Source: Tuctoria greenei
Lineage: Eukaryota; Streptophyta; Magnoliopsida; Poales; Poaceae
Reading direction: 5' to 3'
Length of the DNA stretch: 64,000 nucleotides
NCBI GenBank assembly: GCA_036927565.1
Contig: JAYESD010000001.1
Span: 45,692,064 to 45,756,063 of the forward strand
A program made the translations under genes and the position numbers. Below the pieces are notes generated by a model, which was not told the origin of the DNA, ran no database searches, and saw only the letters and a list, made by a program, of their open reading frames with translations. This document shows positions 24,001-35,185 of this stretch, piece by piece (positions within the stretch are counted from its first letter, which is position 1; each line of letters opens with the position of its first letter).

Positions 24001-24675
24001 ATGTCAGGTAAAAGCAAGAATCATGCATTATATGCTGAGATGATGGACATGATGAAGATGACGATGGAGTTGCTCGCTAAGAATCAAACATCAACCAAGG
24101 TTTCACATGACATTCAGACCATCTTTACAACTCCTTCCACAGAAAGTAATTACATTCTCCCATCTCTTCCTTCTTATGATGGTTTTGGTTCCGATGAATA
24201 TATTGCTTGGGAAATAGAGTTGGATAAATTTTTTAGACAATGTCATATGTGTGAGAGGAGAAAGATTAGAAATGTTGCAAGTGCATTAGTAGATTGTGCA
24301 TTAACTTGGTGGAACAATTTAAATGATTTAGAAAAACCTCGAACATGAAAGGATATGAAAATTTGTATGCGAGAAACTTTTATGAATGTATCTAAATGCA
24401 AAGATGAAGTGCATCAGTTTGAGGAGAATTTTTTTGTTGGAGCTCCTTTTGTGTCTAATGTTTTGCAGGACAATATAGAAAATAATGTAGATGATGCAAA
24501 AGAGAACGAGGCTTTTGACAACACTTGTGAAATTTTAGATGTATCAACTCATAATGCACTCGAAATCGCTGCTGAAAATGGTAAGGCAAAACATTATACA
24601 AATATAGAAGGTGAGAAGTTTTTGGATGTTCTGAATTTTCCACCAATCATGCTATTTTTGAGGAGCAACTATTAG
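24001..24675 (+). pseudogene. CRM-like gag of A4, one stop
   Basis: One frame of 224 codons starts at ATG 24001 (MSGKSKNHALYAEMM) and ends at TAG 24673-24675. It is interrupted only by TGA at 24346-24348, in RT*KDMKICMRETF, where relatives have Trp (TGG to TGA). The capsid-like core is YDGFGSDEYIAWEIELDKFF with ALTWWNNL, the pattern of retrotransposon gag in the CRM/Reina group. The acidic C-terminal part (ENNVDDAKENEAFDNTCE) has no zinc knuckle, so this gag is shorter than a full one. Confidence 0.8.
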
Positions 24676-24695
24676 AATGGTTTATTTATAAACCA

Positions 24696-25110
24696 TTGTC
24701 ACATTTTGATTTTCATGCCGATCGTTGCACTAAAAAAGAGTTGTGTGCTGATAAGTTTGTTATACCTATGCGAAAACAAGTTAATGTACTAGATGATTGT
24801 GTTTTCGATTCACCTACTTGTACTGAAATTCATAATTTGATCACCGCTATTGCTGAAAATGATGAGCTGAAATTGTTCTCTTCTCTAAATACTTTGGCTT
24901 ATATTAAATTTGACACTCTTTGTGATCTAGATATCGTAGAGAGGAGAATATTTTCCCAATCTGAATTGCCTTTTTAAGTAGAAATATTTTTCATACTATA
25001 GACAACTATGAAGATAGTGGTGAATTTATGGTGCATAAAGTTTACATATGCTCAAATGAGAGATCCTATTTTGTGCTGCAACAACATGGTGAAATGAGTG
25101 GATGCACTAA
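24696..25110 (+). pseudogene. Second ORF of unknown function, shared with another copy
   Basis: A frame opens at 24696 (MSHFDFHADRCTKKELCADK), runs to 24977, then continues after a frameshift near 24972 to about 25110. Readable segments are ENDELKLFSSLNTLAYIKFD, IVERRIFSQSELPF, then NYEDSGEFMVHKVYICSNER and LQQHGEM. The same protein is encoded at 40355-40077 on the minus strand with related wording (ENEELKLLSSQNTLGYIEFD; ICSNEKAPFELQQHG). Similarity at the amino-acid level in two diverged copies suggests a real former ORF. No domain is recognised. Confidence 0.55.
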
Positions 25111-25282
25111 CACTAATAATTCTTTGTCAAGTTTTTCTAGTATTTTTTGTTGTAGAACGGACAACATATAATAGAGGAGCATTGTTCGCTGCGGTTGTGC
25201 AATATGGACAGCGCTCCAAAGCAAGCCTCTTTGCTGGACATACGAGCAAGCTGAGGACGGCTTGTCATAAATAAGGGGAGAA

Positions 25283-26586
25283 TGATGAGATCAAGCACAT
25301 GTTCATTGCACATACAAGCACGACACAATGTTTATTTGTTTGGGAACTTGGCTCAAGTGAATGTGCATGCGTATTTGGTGAAGAACATGGAGATGGTGCA
25401 CTATGTCGTCCACCACCTTGGCCTCCTCCTTTGATGCACACAAGAGGATTTGATGGCGTTGCACATATGGACCCACACATGAGAGAAGATGAACTTGAGT
25501 CGAGGACGACTCCAATTCAAGAAGGGGAGGATGATGAGCACATCACTCCTGTGTATATACACAACACTCCATTCAACATACAAGATGCAATCAATAAAAT
25601 TCACACACACCAAATAATTTCAGAGGTGAGCTCGTTCTTATATGTTTCCTTATATATTTTTGATAATAGATTGCTACCTAATGACTTAATTGTGATTAGG
25701 ATCCATGTAGAAATTCAAGGAGTAATTGGAGGAAGATTTAGGAGCGTGGAGGACCAGATATTACGTTCTAAGAATATGGAAACCGACCCAAACTCAAATT
25801 CGTGTCTAACTCGGAGTCCAGGAGCAGTTTTCACTAAAACGGACGCTCATGATGCATACGAACTCCGTTTTGGACGTTCTACATATGCACAGAGAGGGGA
25901 GAGGATAAACTTTCCAATGGCACTGGTCCCATGTCAAAATACCTATGGAGTCTACAGGAATCATCGAAACAAAATCGAGTTCAGAATCTGTCAGGGTGCT
26001 GCGCCACCGTATTGGGTCATTCGGTCTTGTATCAAGTCCAAGTCCATTATTTTCGTGTCTTAGGGTTAGGTCACGACCCCAACACTAGGGATGAAAATGT
26101 TCAAAAACGATCGAAAAAACATCAAACTCATTTTTGATTTCATATGTTTTGAGCGGTACGAAAACGAAAATGAAAAATCCCTACCCAACAACCCCTTGGA
26201 CGGGATTTTCCCGTTCCGTTTCCATCCCTACCCAACACCCCCTTGGACATCCTCCCACCTATATATACTCTATAGTAGCCGCCATAAACAATTGGGTTTT
26301 GCTTAGATTAATCTGTTATACACAGTTTCGCTTGTGAGACCCCAACTTAGAAATTCAGATTGCTTCTACCTTGTGTCTTGCTTGTGTTCTCGGTTTCACT
26401 TGTAGGGATTAGCCTTCTTGGTGAGGTCAATCGTGTGCAACACAGTTGATAACCAATAGAGCGTTGGTGTAGTGATTGTAGAGGTTTTTCGTGTTCTCCT
26501 CGAGAGCCTCAGATCATCAACATCGAGATCTCCATCAATCGACTTACCCTTTACCTATCGGAAGATCGGGCCTAAATTTCTTATCA
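25283..26586 (+). repeat. 3' LTR of A4
   Basis: 1304 bp; 1151 bp without the MITE and its duplicated target, almost equal to the 5' LTR. It starts TGATGAGATCAAGC after the purine tract AATAAGGGGAGAA and ends TTCTTATCA before GTATG. A TATA-like TATATATA lies at 26260-26267. Confidence 0.9.
26086..26230 (+). mobile_element. hAT-type MITE, 145 bp
   Basis: Terminal inverted repeats TAGGGATGAAAA (left) and TTTCCATCCCTA (right) are flanked by an exact 8-bp duplication CCCAACAC (26078-26085 and 26231-26238). The empty site is present in the 5' LTR (CCCAACACCCCCATGG near 22446). An 8-bp TSD and TAGGG ends are hAT features. It is too short for a transposase. It inserted after the two LTRs were formed. 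Confidence 0.92.
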
Positions 26587-26591
26587 GTATG

Positions 26592-27230
26592 GATGTCTTT
26601 TGGAGCATACCTTGATAGTTGAGTGAATTTATTAAGATACTCACTCATACTTATCCTTCCTTGCCTGAGGCTTTCAAAATTTATGCCTCTTAAGTATCAT
26701 CACTCCCTCAAGTAACTAGTGCAAGCGGAAACTCTCCTTAAATTCAGCCCCAAGTGATTCTTTCTTGATTAGCATGGGCATTGCAAAGAGCTTCCTACCA
26801 ATCCGTGGTGGCTCCAACTAGCTGGTGTGATGCAAAGAGAATCTTCTCTCGGTCATTGCATTAAACAATAGCAAGTTTCTTCTCAACAGGTTACAGCCAG
26901 TCACAGCTTCCATAGGATCTTTGGCTTGAGCAAAAGTAGGCGGTCTGGTCCTCATAAACTCTCCCAGCTGGTTGTGGGGCGACAGTGGTGGCAAAGGCGG
27001 TGGTGGCGTGGGCATGTGGTTTTTGTTGTCGTTGTTGGTTGCAGCTGTCCCAAGGTTTGCATCATGGTCTGCATGAGCTGGTTTTGCATAAGTATGAGAC
27101 GCTCCATGTTGCTGGCATCAGGTCCAAGGTTGATATTCTTAGGAACATCAATGTTGTCATCATCACCATTGGCGTTCCTTTGGTTACGAGTTAATCTCGG
27201 CATCTGTGTGGCAGCAGCAAAACCACACAT
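26592..27230 (-). pseudogene. G2 gag N-terminal part
   Basis: Minus-strand remnant starting near 27230-27180 (PRLTRNQRNANGDDDNIDVP) with LMQNQLMQTMMQTLGQLQP and EFMRTRPPTFAQAKDPMEAV. It continues toward 26592, where element A4 interrupts it. It is homologous to the better preserved gag of G1 (32047-31505), with frameshifts in the Pro-rich segment. Confidence 0.85.
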
Positions 27231-27345
27231 TTTTCAACAAAATAATTAGTAGAAGGCAAATAGTGCAAAAATAGGTAGATTTGAAAGGAAAGAAGTCCTA
27301 AGTGATTTGTGGTGTCCATTCTACCTCGGCTTGTGTCCTACAGTC

Positions 27346-27364
27346 AACCTCGCTCTGATAGCAA
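27346..27364 (-). promoter_or_regulatory. Primer-binding site of G2
   Basis: The minus strand reads TTGCTATCAGAGCGAGG before the LTR; the canonical TGGTATCAGAGC has become TTGCTATCAGAGC, so at least two primer-contact bases have changed. Confidence 0.75.
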
Positions 27365-27366
27365 TT

Positions 27367-27505
27367 TGTGACACCCGGTTTCGAGAATGAACCAAGTGTG
27401 ACGCATATGTGTACCTAGGATGTTCATCACACATACACGAGTGCACCACAAATGATATTCAGATAATAACTATATTTCAAATAATAAACAATATCTTATT
27501 ATAAT
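27367..27505 (-). repeat. G2 5' LTR, inner end
   Basis: The last 139 bases of the minus-strand LTR (ending GGGTGTCACA at 27367). It continues at 35186 after removal of G1, with ATAAT duplicated. Confidence 0.88.
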
Positions 27506-30346
27506 TGTGACACCCAGTTCCGAAAATGAACCAAGTGAACGTATATGTGTGCCCAGGAGGTTCAACACACATACACAAGTGCATCACAAATGATATACAG
27601 ACAATTACCACAGAACAAGATTAATTAACCAAATTTTATTACATAATTCATAATATCCTCGAATACAAGCTCTAATGATTATTAATGACAAGTTTAACTA
27701 ATGCAGCGGAAATAAACTAAACTGAGCAAGCTAAGCAAATAAGCAGCATAAGCAAAGAGTATAGCACAACTCCAACACTCCACAGGCAAGCTGACGGTAG
27801 ACACTGCCTAGAACTCTGCATTATCATCGTTATACTCCCAATCCTGACCTGCAACTATTGGTGGGGGAATTGCAAGGGTGAGTACATGTCGTACTCAGCA
27901 AGTGTGGAAAGTATGACATATACCTGATTCAAATGATGACAATAATAAGGGCAAAGTACTGAAAAGTACAATAAAACATTTGAAAAGGCAATATACATCA
28001 TGTATGTGAATAAACCCTTCATAAACCATGTAGTTATCACAATACAAGTCCATATTCACTACCATCATCCATATTTCAGATTTCACCATTGCCATTAACC
28101 ATATAAAATACCAGAATTTATCCATAACCAGCCATAACCATTACCAAACCATAACCATCCCAAAAACCATCCCAATACCAAAACCCCTTTAATCATGTAG
28201 GTCATCCAGGTGCTCATAACCAGGGCACGACTATCATGATAGTTTTAACACTCTGTGGAGTTTGTACCACTTTACCCACATGTTTGCGATTTCATCACCT
28301 TGCAATGACTAGAACCTCTATTATGCCGTCTCACACTTCCATCGGTGTGTGGCCAAGAGATCAGAAAATAGATTTTGCAAAGGAATTACTGGCCTATTCA
28401 GAACCCACTGAGGTTTCACCGGTGGCGATGACTCCAACTGAGCACATCTTCAACCAAGGGCCCCCTCTTGAGCCATTCGGATCCTAGGGTAGTCCCACCA
28501 ATCATCAACAAACCCAATTCGACTACCCCTTCCCCGAGCATCCTTAATGGTCCAAATAGCACTGGCAAAGCCCTAATTAATCAGTTACGCTACACCCATA
28601 CTTGGCCTCGTGGTAGCACTGTAGTCCCGGCTTATTCTCTCATGAACTGGTCCTTAGATCTAAAGCAAGCAACCACCATATCATCCAACACATCCACATA
28701 CCAGGCTTGCTTAGATCGCCCATTACCATATCATATTAACTAGTTCATATTAACCATAATGTCATAAATGCATAATTAAGTTAAGTGGTATAGTTGTATT
28801 CCCATCCCAATTAATTAAGAGAAGCAAAAAGGTAAAAAGCCCACCCCAACTCTACTATAAATTCCAGGTGACAATGGTGGTCAAACAAATCTAGTAAACT
28901 TCCTATCGTAGGATTCTCATCAAATTGACACAAGCATGCAGTTTTGCAAACAATACATTTATAAAAAACAGGATAAATATGCTTCAAGGACACTTGCCTT
29001 GCTCTTGAGCTTGATTAGGATCAAAGACTTTAAACTCTTGGTGCTACAGATCCTTCGCGTCATTCTCTAGTGCAAATTCGTCTAATCTGCACAACAAACA
29101 TACAAGACAAGAAACATAATCAAAAAGTGCACAAATATTACTCAATATGACATGACATGCATGATTAATGCAAATGCAAGGTGGAACTTGGTAATGAGTT
29201 GCTTTAAATGAGAACTAACTAGTTCTAATAGTTATTTACAAGTTTATACAGGTTTGGATTTGATTAGATCAAATTTAGAATTAATTCAATTAGAAATTAA
29301 CCAGGAAAATCGGACTAGTTCGCTACGGACCGGACAAGTCCGCACTACGCGAAACTAATGAACTAGGGTTTTTTAGATCGACGTGAATTTGGAGATTAGG
29401 GGTTGAATTATCGTAAAGAAAAAGAGAATAGAATGTGTACGGTGTTTAAAACTCCAATGATTCAAGAAACTCGGAGGTAACACTTGGATCTTGATGATCT
29501 AGGGTTGATGATGAAGTTGATGGTGGATTGTTGACGAAGAACGCGAAGTTGATGGAGATCTTGATCCTCTTTCGTTTCCTCCTCCTCTCCTTCTTGTTCT
29601 AGATCTCCTTCTCCCTCCTTGGTGGCGGCTAGTCACGAGCTAGGGTTTGGGTGAGGTGGAAAAGTGGCAAATAGATGTCAAGCCAAGAGGTTGGGTTATT
29701 TATATAGAGGTGGAGGCTAGGGTTAGATGGATTTCGAGTTTTGAGATGAGTAGGGGTCGGTTTAGAGTCCCACATGGGCTCTAAAAGAGTTAGGAACGAC
29801 GCCCTAGGCCCACTTAACGTAAAACCTAAGAAAGAAGCCGCGAAACAAAAGATCAACTCAGAGTTGTGAAATATCGGACAAGTCCGAAAAGGGCCTGACT
29901 AGTCCGAAGTTAGTCATAAAGAAATCGAACAAGTCCAGACAGACAAGTCCGAACTTATCCAGAGACGAAAATAGACAAGTTTGGCCTAAATCGGATAAGT
30001 CCGACTTTAGTCAGAGAGAAAAAAAAACAAGTCCACTGGAAGATCGGACTAGTCCAAATAAGTCCAGGGACATAGCAAAATTTCCAAGGGAATTGGAACA
30101 TCAGACTAGTCCGCACAGGACTGGACAAGTCCGAAAGTGTCCAGAGGCAAAAACAGACTAGTCCACAGAAAAACGGACAAGTCCGATCGAAGTCAGAGAG
30201 AAATCAGACTAGTCCGCACTTTCCAGAATTCTTAAGTGCGGTTTTGTTTCTAAATCATTTTAAGCTTATGCCTTTTTATGTGTATTAATGTTAAACACAT
30301 ATATGAACGTATGCAGGGCATGATGCATGAAAATGAGGGTGTTACA
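27506..30346 (-). repeat. 3' LTR of G1
   Basis: 2841 bp on the minus strand, TGTAACACCCTCATTTTCATG to GGGTGTCACA. A TATA box (minus strand TATATAAATA) lies at about 29697-29706. A cluster of CGGACTAGTCCG/CGGACAAGTCCG units lies upstream of it in U3 (about 29865-30230), with a further pair at about 29310-29345. Confidence 0.9.
29865..30230 (-). repeat. CTAG/CAAG palindrome cluster in the G1 3' LTR
   Basis: Around twenty degenerate units such as GGACAAGTCCGAAAAG, CTGACTAGTCCGAAG, CGGATAAGTCCGAC, CGGACTAGTCCAAA, CAGACTAGTCCGCAC and CGGACAAGTCCGATC, at irregular 15-40 base spacing. The same half-sites are found in the copia B1 LTR. Confidence 0.85.
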
Positions 30347-32047
30347 AACCTACCCCCTTAAAATGAATCTCGCTCTCGAGATTCGACGCGGAAGAGAAGA
30401 GATAGGGATATTCTTTCTTGAGATCATCCTCTAGCTCCCATGTTGCTTCTTTTTTTGTCTGATGCTTCCATTGAAACTTGCACGATCTGGTGACCTTGTT
30501 CCTTGTGACCCTCTCCTTAGTTTCCAAGATTTTGATCAGTTGCTCGGCGTAAGTCAAATCTTCCTCTAGTTCCAGTTCTTCCATCGACACTTGTTCTTCC
30601 GGTACTCTCAAGCACTTCATGAGCTGGGAAACATGAACCACATCATGAACTTCTGAAAGATGAGTTGGCATCTCCAGCTTATATGCTACCTCTCCTCTTT
30701 TGTCCACAATCTTGAGTGGCCCAATGTATCAAGGTGCTAACTTGCCTCTTATGTTAAACCTCTTATGACCTCTCATTTGTGACACCTTGAGGTAAACAAA
30801 GTCTCCGACTTCAAAGGCTAGTTTCCTTCTCCTATTGTCTGCATAGCCTTTTTGCCTTGATTGAGCGGCCCTCAAGTTCTCGCGAATAACCTGAACTGGT
30901 TTTTCAGCTTCTAGCAACACATCCGGACCAAATACTTGAGTTTCTCTTGTCTCATTCCAGAATAAGGGCGTCCTACATTGATGTGCAAAGTGTCCAGCTT
31001 CTCCACAAGTATAGCACTTTTTTACTCCACTGGGATTATTGGGGCGAGCTTGGTTCTGAACATTTGCACCAGGAAATTTAGCACGAGGTGCATAAGGCAT
31101 TGGAGGCCTAGGTGCTTTCATGGCAGGGCGCTGCTGCACGGACTTAGTTGGGCGCGGTGCATAACTAGGGTGATAAGCAAGCACAGAAGAACTGAAGTAA
31201 GGCACATTTGGTGGTGCAAGACGAGGGCGCACATTACTTCCTTGTTGTTGTCCTTGATATGGCGCCTTCCTCTTGTTGTCTTGCTCCATCTCACGATCCT
31301 TGTTCTCCACCACAATTGCTTTGTCCACAAGCTTCTAGAAGTTGGCACAATCAGAATTGAAAAATTGCACTTGGATTTCATTTTTTAAGCCTCTCATGAA
31401 CAAATGAACAAATATTGCTTTCGGCTGTCCCGACTCACATCCTCAGGCGCATACCTTGAAAGTTGAGTGAATTTTTTGAAATATTCACCCACACTCGATC
31501 TTCCTTACCTCAAGTTCTCAAATTCTTGCCTCTTCAAGATCATAACTCCTTCCGGCACATAATGAGAGCGGAAGCTCTCTTTGAATTCAGCCGAAGTAAT
31601 TCTCTCTTGGTTCTCATGAGCATTGAATAAGGAATCCCACCAATCCGCAGCTGCTCCAAATAGTTGATGAGAAGTGAAAAGCACTTTCTCCCGATCACTG
31701 CATTGTACAATAGCTAGCTTCTTCTCCATGGACTTGAGCCAATCATCCGTATCTATAGGGTCATCGGCTTGAGCAAAGGTCGGTGGCCTAGTCCTCATAA
31801 ACTCTACCAACCGGTTATGAAGAGGCGGGGGTGGTGGTGGAGGCATGTGGGGCTGATTATTGACGTTATTTCCAGTCTGCAGCTGTCCCATAGTTTGTAT
31901 CATGGTCTGCATGAGCTGGTTTTGCATAGCCAAAAGCTGCTCAATATTGATAGCTCCCTGAGCAGATCCTTGTCCATTGTTGTTCTGAGGTTCTCCATTG
32001 TTCTCCTCCTCATCATTAGCATCCCTCTGGTTGCGAGTCTTCACCAT
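30342..32047 (-). pseudogene. Fused gag-integrase C-terminus/chromodomain ORF of G1
   Basis: Gag starts at 32047 (MVKTRNQRDANDEEENNGEP). It has a coiled segment (LLAMQNQLMQTMIQTMGQLQ), a Pro run, the capsid core RPPTFAQADDPIDTDDWL and WWDSLF, and a zinc knuckle CYTCGEAGHFAHQC at about 31010. It then passes straight into LFWNETRETQVFGPDVL, which belongs near the end of integrase, followed by DFVYLKVSQMRG and a C-terminal chromodomain (ERVTRNKVTRSCKFQW and ATWELEDDLKKEYPYLF). Protease, RT, RNase H and the integrase core are missing, yet the frame is kept across the junction. In-frame stops occur at about 31502, 31400, 31335 and 30726, several explained by C-to-T changes. Confidence 0.88.
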
Positions 32048-32300
32048 CCGGAGAAAAGCAATAGGTAATAATTAGAAAACGTCCCCAACTATATGCATCA
32101 AGGGATATGTAACTAAACAACTAGCTATACTAGCCTAGGTGGACATGGCAATGCTAAAGCATCCCAAAATCCTCTATTAAGCACACAAGCAACCAATATA
32201 TAGCAACAGCACACCTAGCAAAAACACATCGATTCCTGAGTGCTCCTATGTGCTCTAAAGTGTCCATTCTATCTAGGCTGTGTCCTACGGTCAACCCGTG

Positions 32301-32312
32301 GCTCTGATACCA
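32301..32312 (-). promoter_or_regulatory. Primer-binding site of G1
   Basis: The minus strand reads TGGTATCAGAGC, an exact match to the initiator-Met type, three bases from the LTR. Confidence 0.88.
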
Positions 32313-32315
32313 ATT

Positions 32316-35180
32316 TGTGACATCCTGTTCCGAAAATGAACCAAGTGAACGCATATGTGTGCCCAGGACGTTCAACACACATACACAAGTGCATCACAAA
32401 CGATATACAGACAATTACCACAGAACAAGATTAATTAACAAAATTTTATGACACAATTCATAATATCCTCGAATACAATATCTAATGATTATTAATGACA
32501 AGTTCAACTAATGCAGCAGAAACAAACTAAACTGAGCAAGCTAAGCAAATAAGCAGCATAAGCAAAGAGTATAGCGCAGCTCCAACACTCCACAAACAAG
32601 TTGACGGTAGACACGACATTCCGCATTATCATCGTTATACTCCCAATCTTGACCTGCAACTGTTGGTGGGGGAATTGCAAGGGTGAGTACATGTCGTACT
32701 CAGCAAGTGTGGAAAGTATGACATGTAGTTGATTCAAATGACAACAATAATAAGGTCTAAGTGTTGAAAAGTACAGCAAAACATTTGAAAAGGCAATATA
32801 CATCATGTATGTGTATAAACCCTTCATAAACCATGTAGTTATCATAATACATGTCCATATTCATTACCATCATCCATGTACCAGATTTCACCATTGCCAT
32901 TAACCATATCCAATACCAGAATTTATCCATAACCAACCATAGCCATTACCAAACCATAACCATCCCAGAAACCATCCCAATACCAAAATCCCTCTAATCA
33001 TGTAGATCATCCAAGTGCTCATAACCGGGAGCACGGCTATCATGATAGTTTTAACACTTTGCAGAGTTTGTACCACTTTACCCACGTGTTTGTGATTTCA
33101 TCACCTTGCAGTGACTAGAACCTCTATTATGCCGTTTCACACTTCCATCGGTGTGTGGTCAAGAGATCACAAAATATATTTTACAAAGGGATTACTAGCC
33201 TATTCAGACCCCACTGAGGTTTCAACGGTGGCGATGTCTCCAACTGAGCACATCTTCAACCAAGGGCCCCCTCTTGAGCCATTCGTATCACAGGGTAGTC
33301 CCACCAATCATCAACAAACCCAATCCGACTACCCCTTCCCCGAGCATCCTTAATGGTCCAAATAGCACTGGCAAAGCCCTAATTAATCAGCTATGCCGCA
33401 CCCATACTTGTCCTCGTGGTGGCACCGTAGTCCTGGCTCATTCTCGCATGTACCGATCCTTATATCTAAAGCAAGCAACCACCATATCATCAAACCCATC
33501 CACATACCAGGCTTGCTTAGATCACCAATTACCATATCATATTAACTAGTTCATATTAACTATAATCTCATTAATGCATAATTAAGTTAATTGGTATAGT
33601 TGTATTCCCATCCCAATTAATTAAGCAAAGCAAAAAGTTAAAAAGCCCACCCCGACAATACTATAAGTTCCAGGTGACAAGGGTGGTCAAACAAATTTAG
33701 TAAACTTCCTATCATAGGATTCCCATCAAATTGACACAAGCATGCAGTTTTGCAAACAAAACATTTATTAAAAAAAGATCAATATGCTTTAAGGACACTT
33801 GCCTTGCTCTTGAGCTTGATTAGGATCAAAGACTACAAACTCATGGTGCTACAGATCCTTCACGGCACTCTCTAGAGCAAATCCGTCTAATCCGCACAAC
33901 AAACATACAAGACAAGAAACACAATTAAAAGTGCACAAATATTACTCAATATGACATGACATGCATGATTAATGCTAATGCAAGGTGGAACTTGGTAATG
34001 AGTTTCTCTAAATGATCACTAACTAGTTCTAATAGTTATTTATAAGTCTATACAGGTTTGGGTTTGATTAGATCAAATTTTAGAATTAATTCAATTAGAA
34101 TTAACCAAGAAAATTGGAGTAGTCCGCTAGGGACCGGACAAGTCCGCACTGCGCAAAACTGACGAACTAGGGTTTTCTAGATCGACGTGAATTTGGAGAT
34201 TAGGGGTTGAATTCTCATAAAGAAAAAGAGAATAGAAGGTATACCAGGTGTTTAAAACTCCAATGATTCAAGAAACTTTGAGGTAACACTTGGATCTTGA
34301 TGATCTAGGGTTGATGATGAACTTGATGGTGGATTGTTGACGAAGAACGCGAAGTTGATAGAGATCTTGATCCTCTTTCGTTTCCTCCTCTTCTTCTTCT
34401 TGTTATAGATCTCCTTCTCCCTCCTTGGTGGCGGCTAGTCACGACCTAGGGTTTGGGTGAGGTGGAAAAGTGGCTGATGTCAAGCCAAGGGGTTGCGTTG
34501 TTTACATGGAGGTGGAGGCTGGGGTTAGATTGATTTCGAGTTTTGAGATGAGTAGGGGTCGGTTTAGAGTCCCACATGGTTTCTAAAAGAGTTAGGCACG
34601 ACGTCCCTAGGCCCTTTTAATGTAAAACCTAAGAAACAAGCCGTGAAACAAAAGATCAACTCGGAGTCGCAAAATATCGAACAAGTCCGAAAAGGGCCGG
34701 ACTAGTCCGAAGTTAGTCAGAAAGGAATCGAACAAGTCCAGACTGAATATCGGACAAGTTAGAACTTATCCAGAGGGGAAAAACAGACAGGTCTGGCCTA
34801 AAATCAGACCAGTCCGACTTTAGTCAGAGAGGAAAACGAACAAGTCCTCTAGAAGACCGGACTAGTCCGGACAAGTCCAGGGACTTCGTGAAATTTCCAT
34901 GGGAATTGGAACACCAGACTAGTACGCACAGGACCGGACTAGTCTGAATGTGTACAGAGGCAAAAACAGACTAGTCCGCAGAAAAACAGACAAGTTCGAT
35001 CGAAGTCAGAGAGAAATCGGACTAGTCCGCACCAAAATTGGACTAGTCCATACATTCCAGAATTCTTAAGTGAGGTTTTGTTTCTAAATCATTTTAAGCT
35101 TGTTCCTTTTTATGTGGATTAATGTTAGACACATATATGAATGTATGCAGGGCATGATGCATGAAAATGAGGGTGTTACA
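32316..35180 (-). repeat. 5' LTR of G1
   Basis: 2865 bp, same termini as the 3' LTR. The TATA region (34498-34507) reads TTGTTTACATGG where the 3' LTR has TTATTTATATAG, so the box appears lost in the promoter-proximal copy. It carries the palindrome cluster with at least one extra unit near 35030. Confidence 0.9.
34675..35060 (-). repeat. CTAG/CAAG palindrome cluster in the G1 5' LTR
   Basis: The counterpart of the cluster at 29865-30230. Units include CCGGACTAGTCCGAAG, CCGGACTAGTCCGGACAAG, CCGGACTAGTCTGAATG and CGGACTAGTCCGCACC. A further unit, TTGGACTAGTCCATAC, is present here and absent from the other LTR. Confidence 0.85.
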
Positions 35181-35185
35181 ATAAT

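Larger units (their letters stand above)
21648..26586 (+). mobile_element. Non-autonomous CRM-like gypsy element A4, complete
   Basis: It has two LTRs (21648-22797 and 25283-26586), a PBS at 22800-22809, a PPT at about 25270-25282 and a TSD GTATG (21643-21647 and 26587-26591). Its target is G2 gag, whose sequence resumes on both sides. The 2.5-kb internal region has a gag frame and a second ORF of unknown function but no protease, RT or integrase. LTR ends are TGATGA/TCATCA (TTATCA in the 3' copy). The LTRs differ at scattered sites and by one MITE, so the insertion is not very recent. Confidence 0.9.
27506..35180 (-). mobile_element. Tekay-type element G1, internally deleted, complete with TSD
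   Basis: LTRs at 27506-30346 (3') and 32316-35180 (5'), PBS at 32301-32312, PPT at 30347-30360 and TSD ATAAT (27501-27505 and 35181-35185). The internal region is only about 1.97 kb and encodes gag fused to the integrase C-terminus and chromodomain. LTRs make up about three quarters of the 7.7-kb element. The two LTRs differ by many point changes and small indels. Confidence 0.92.
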
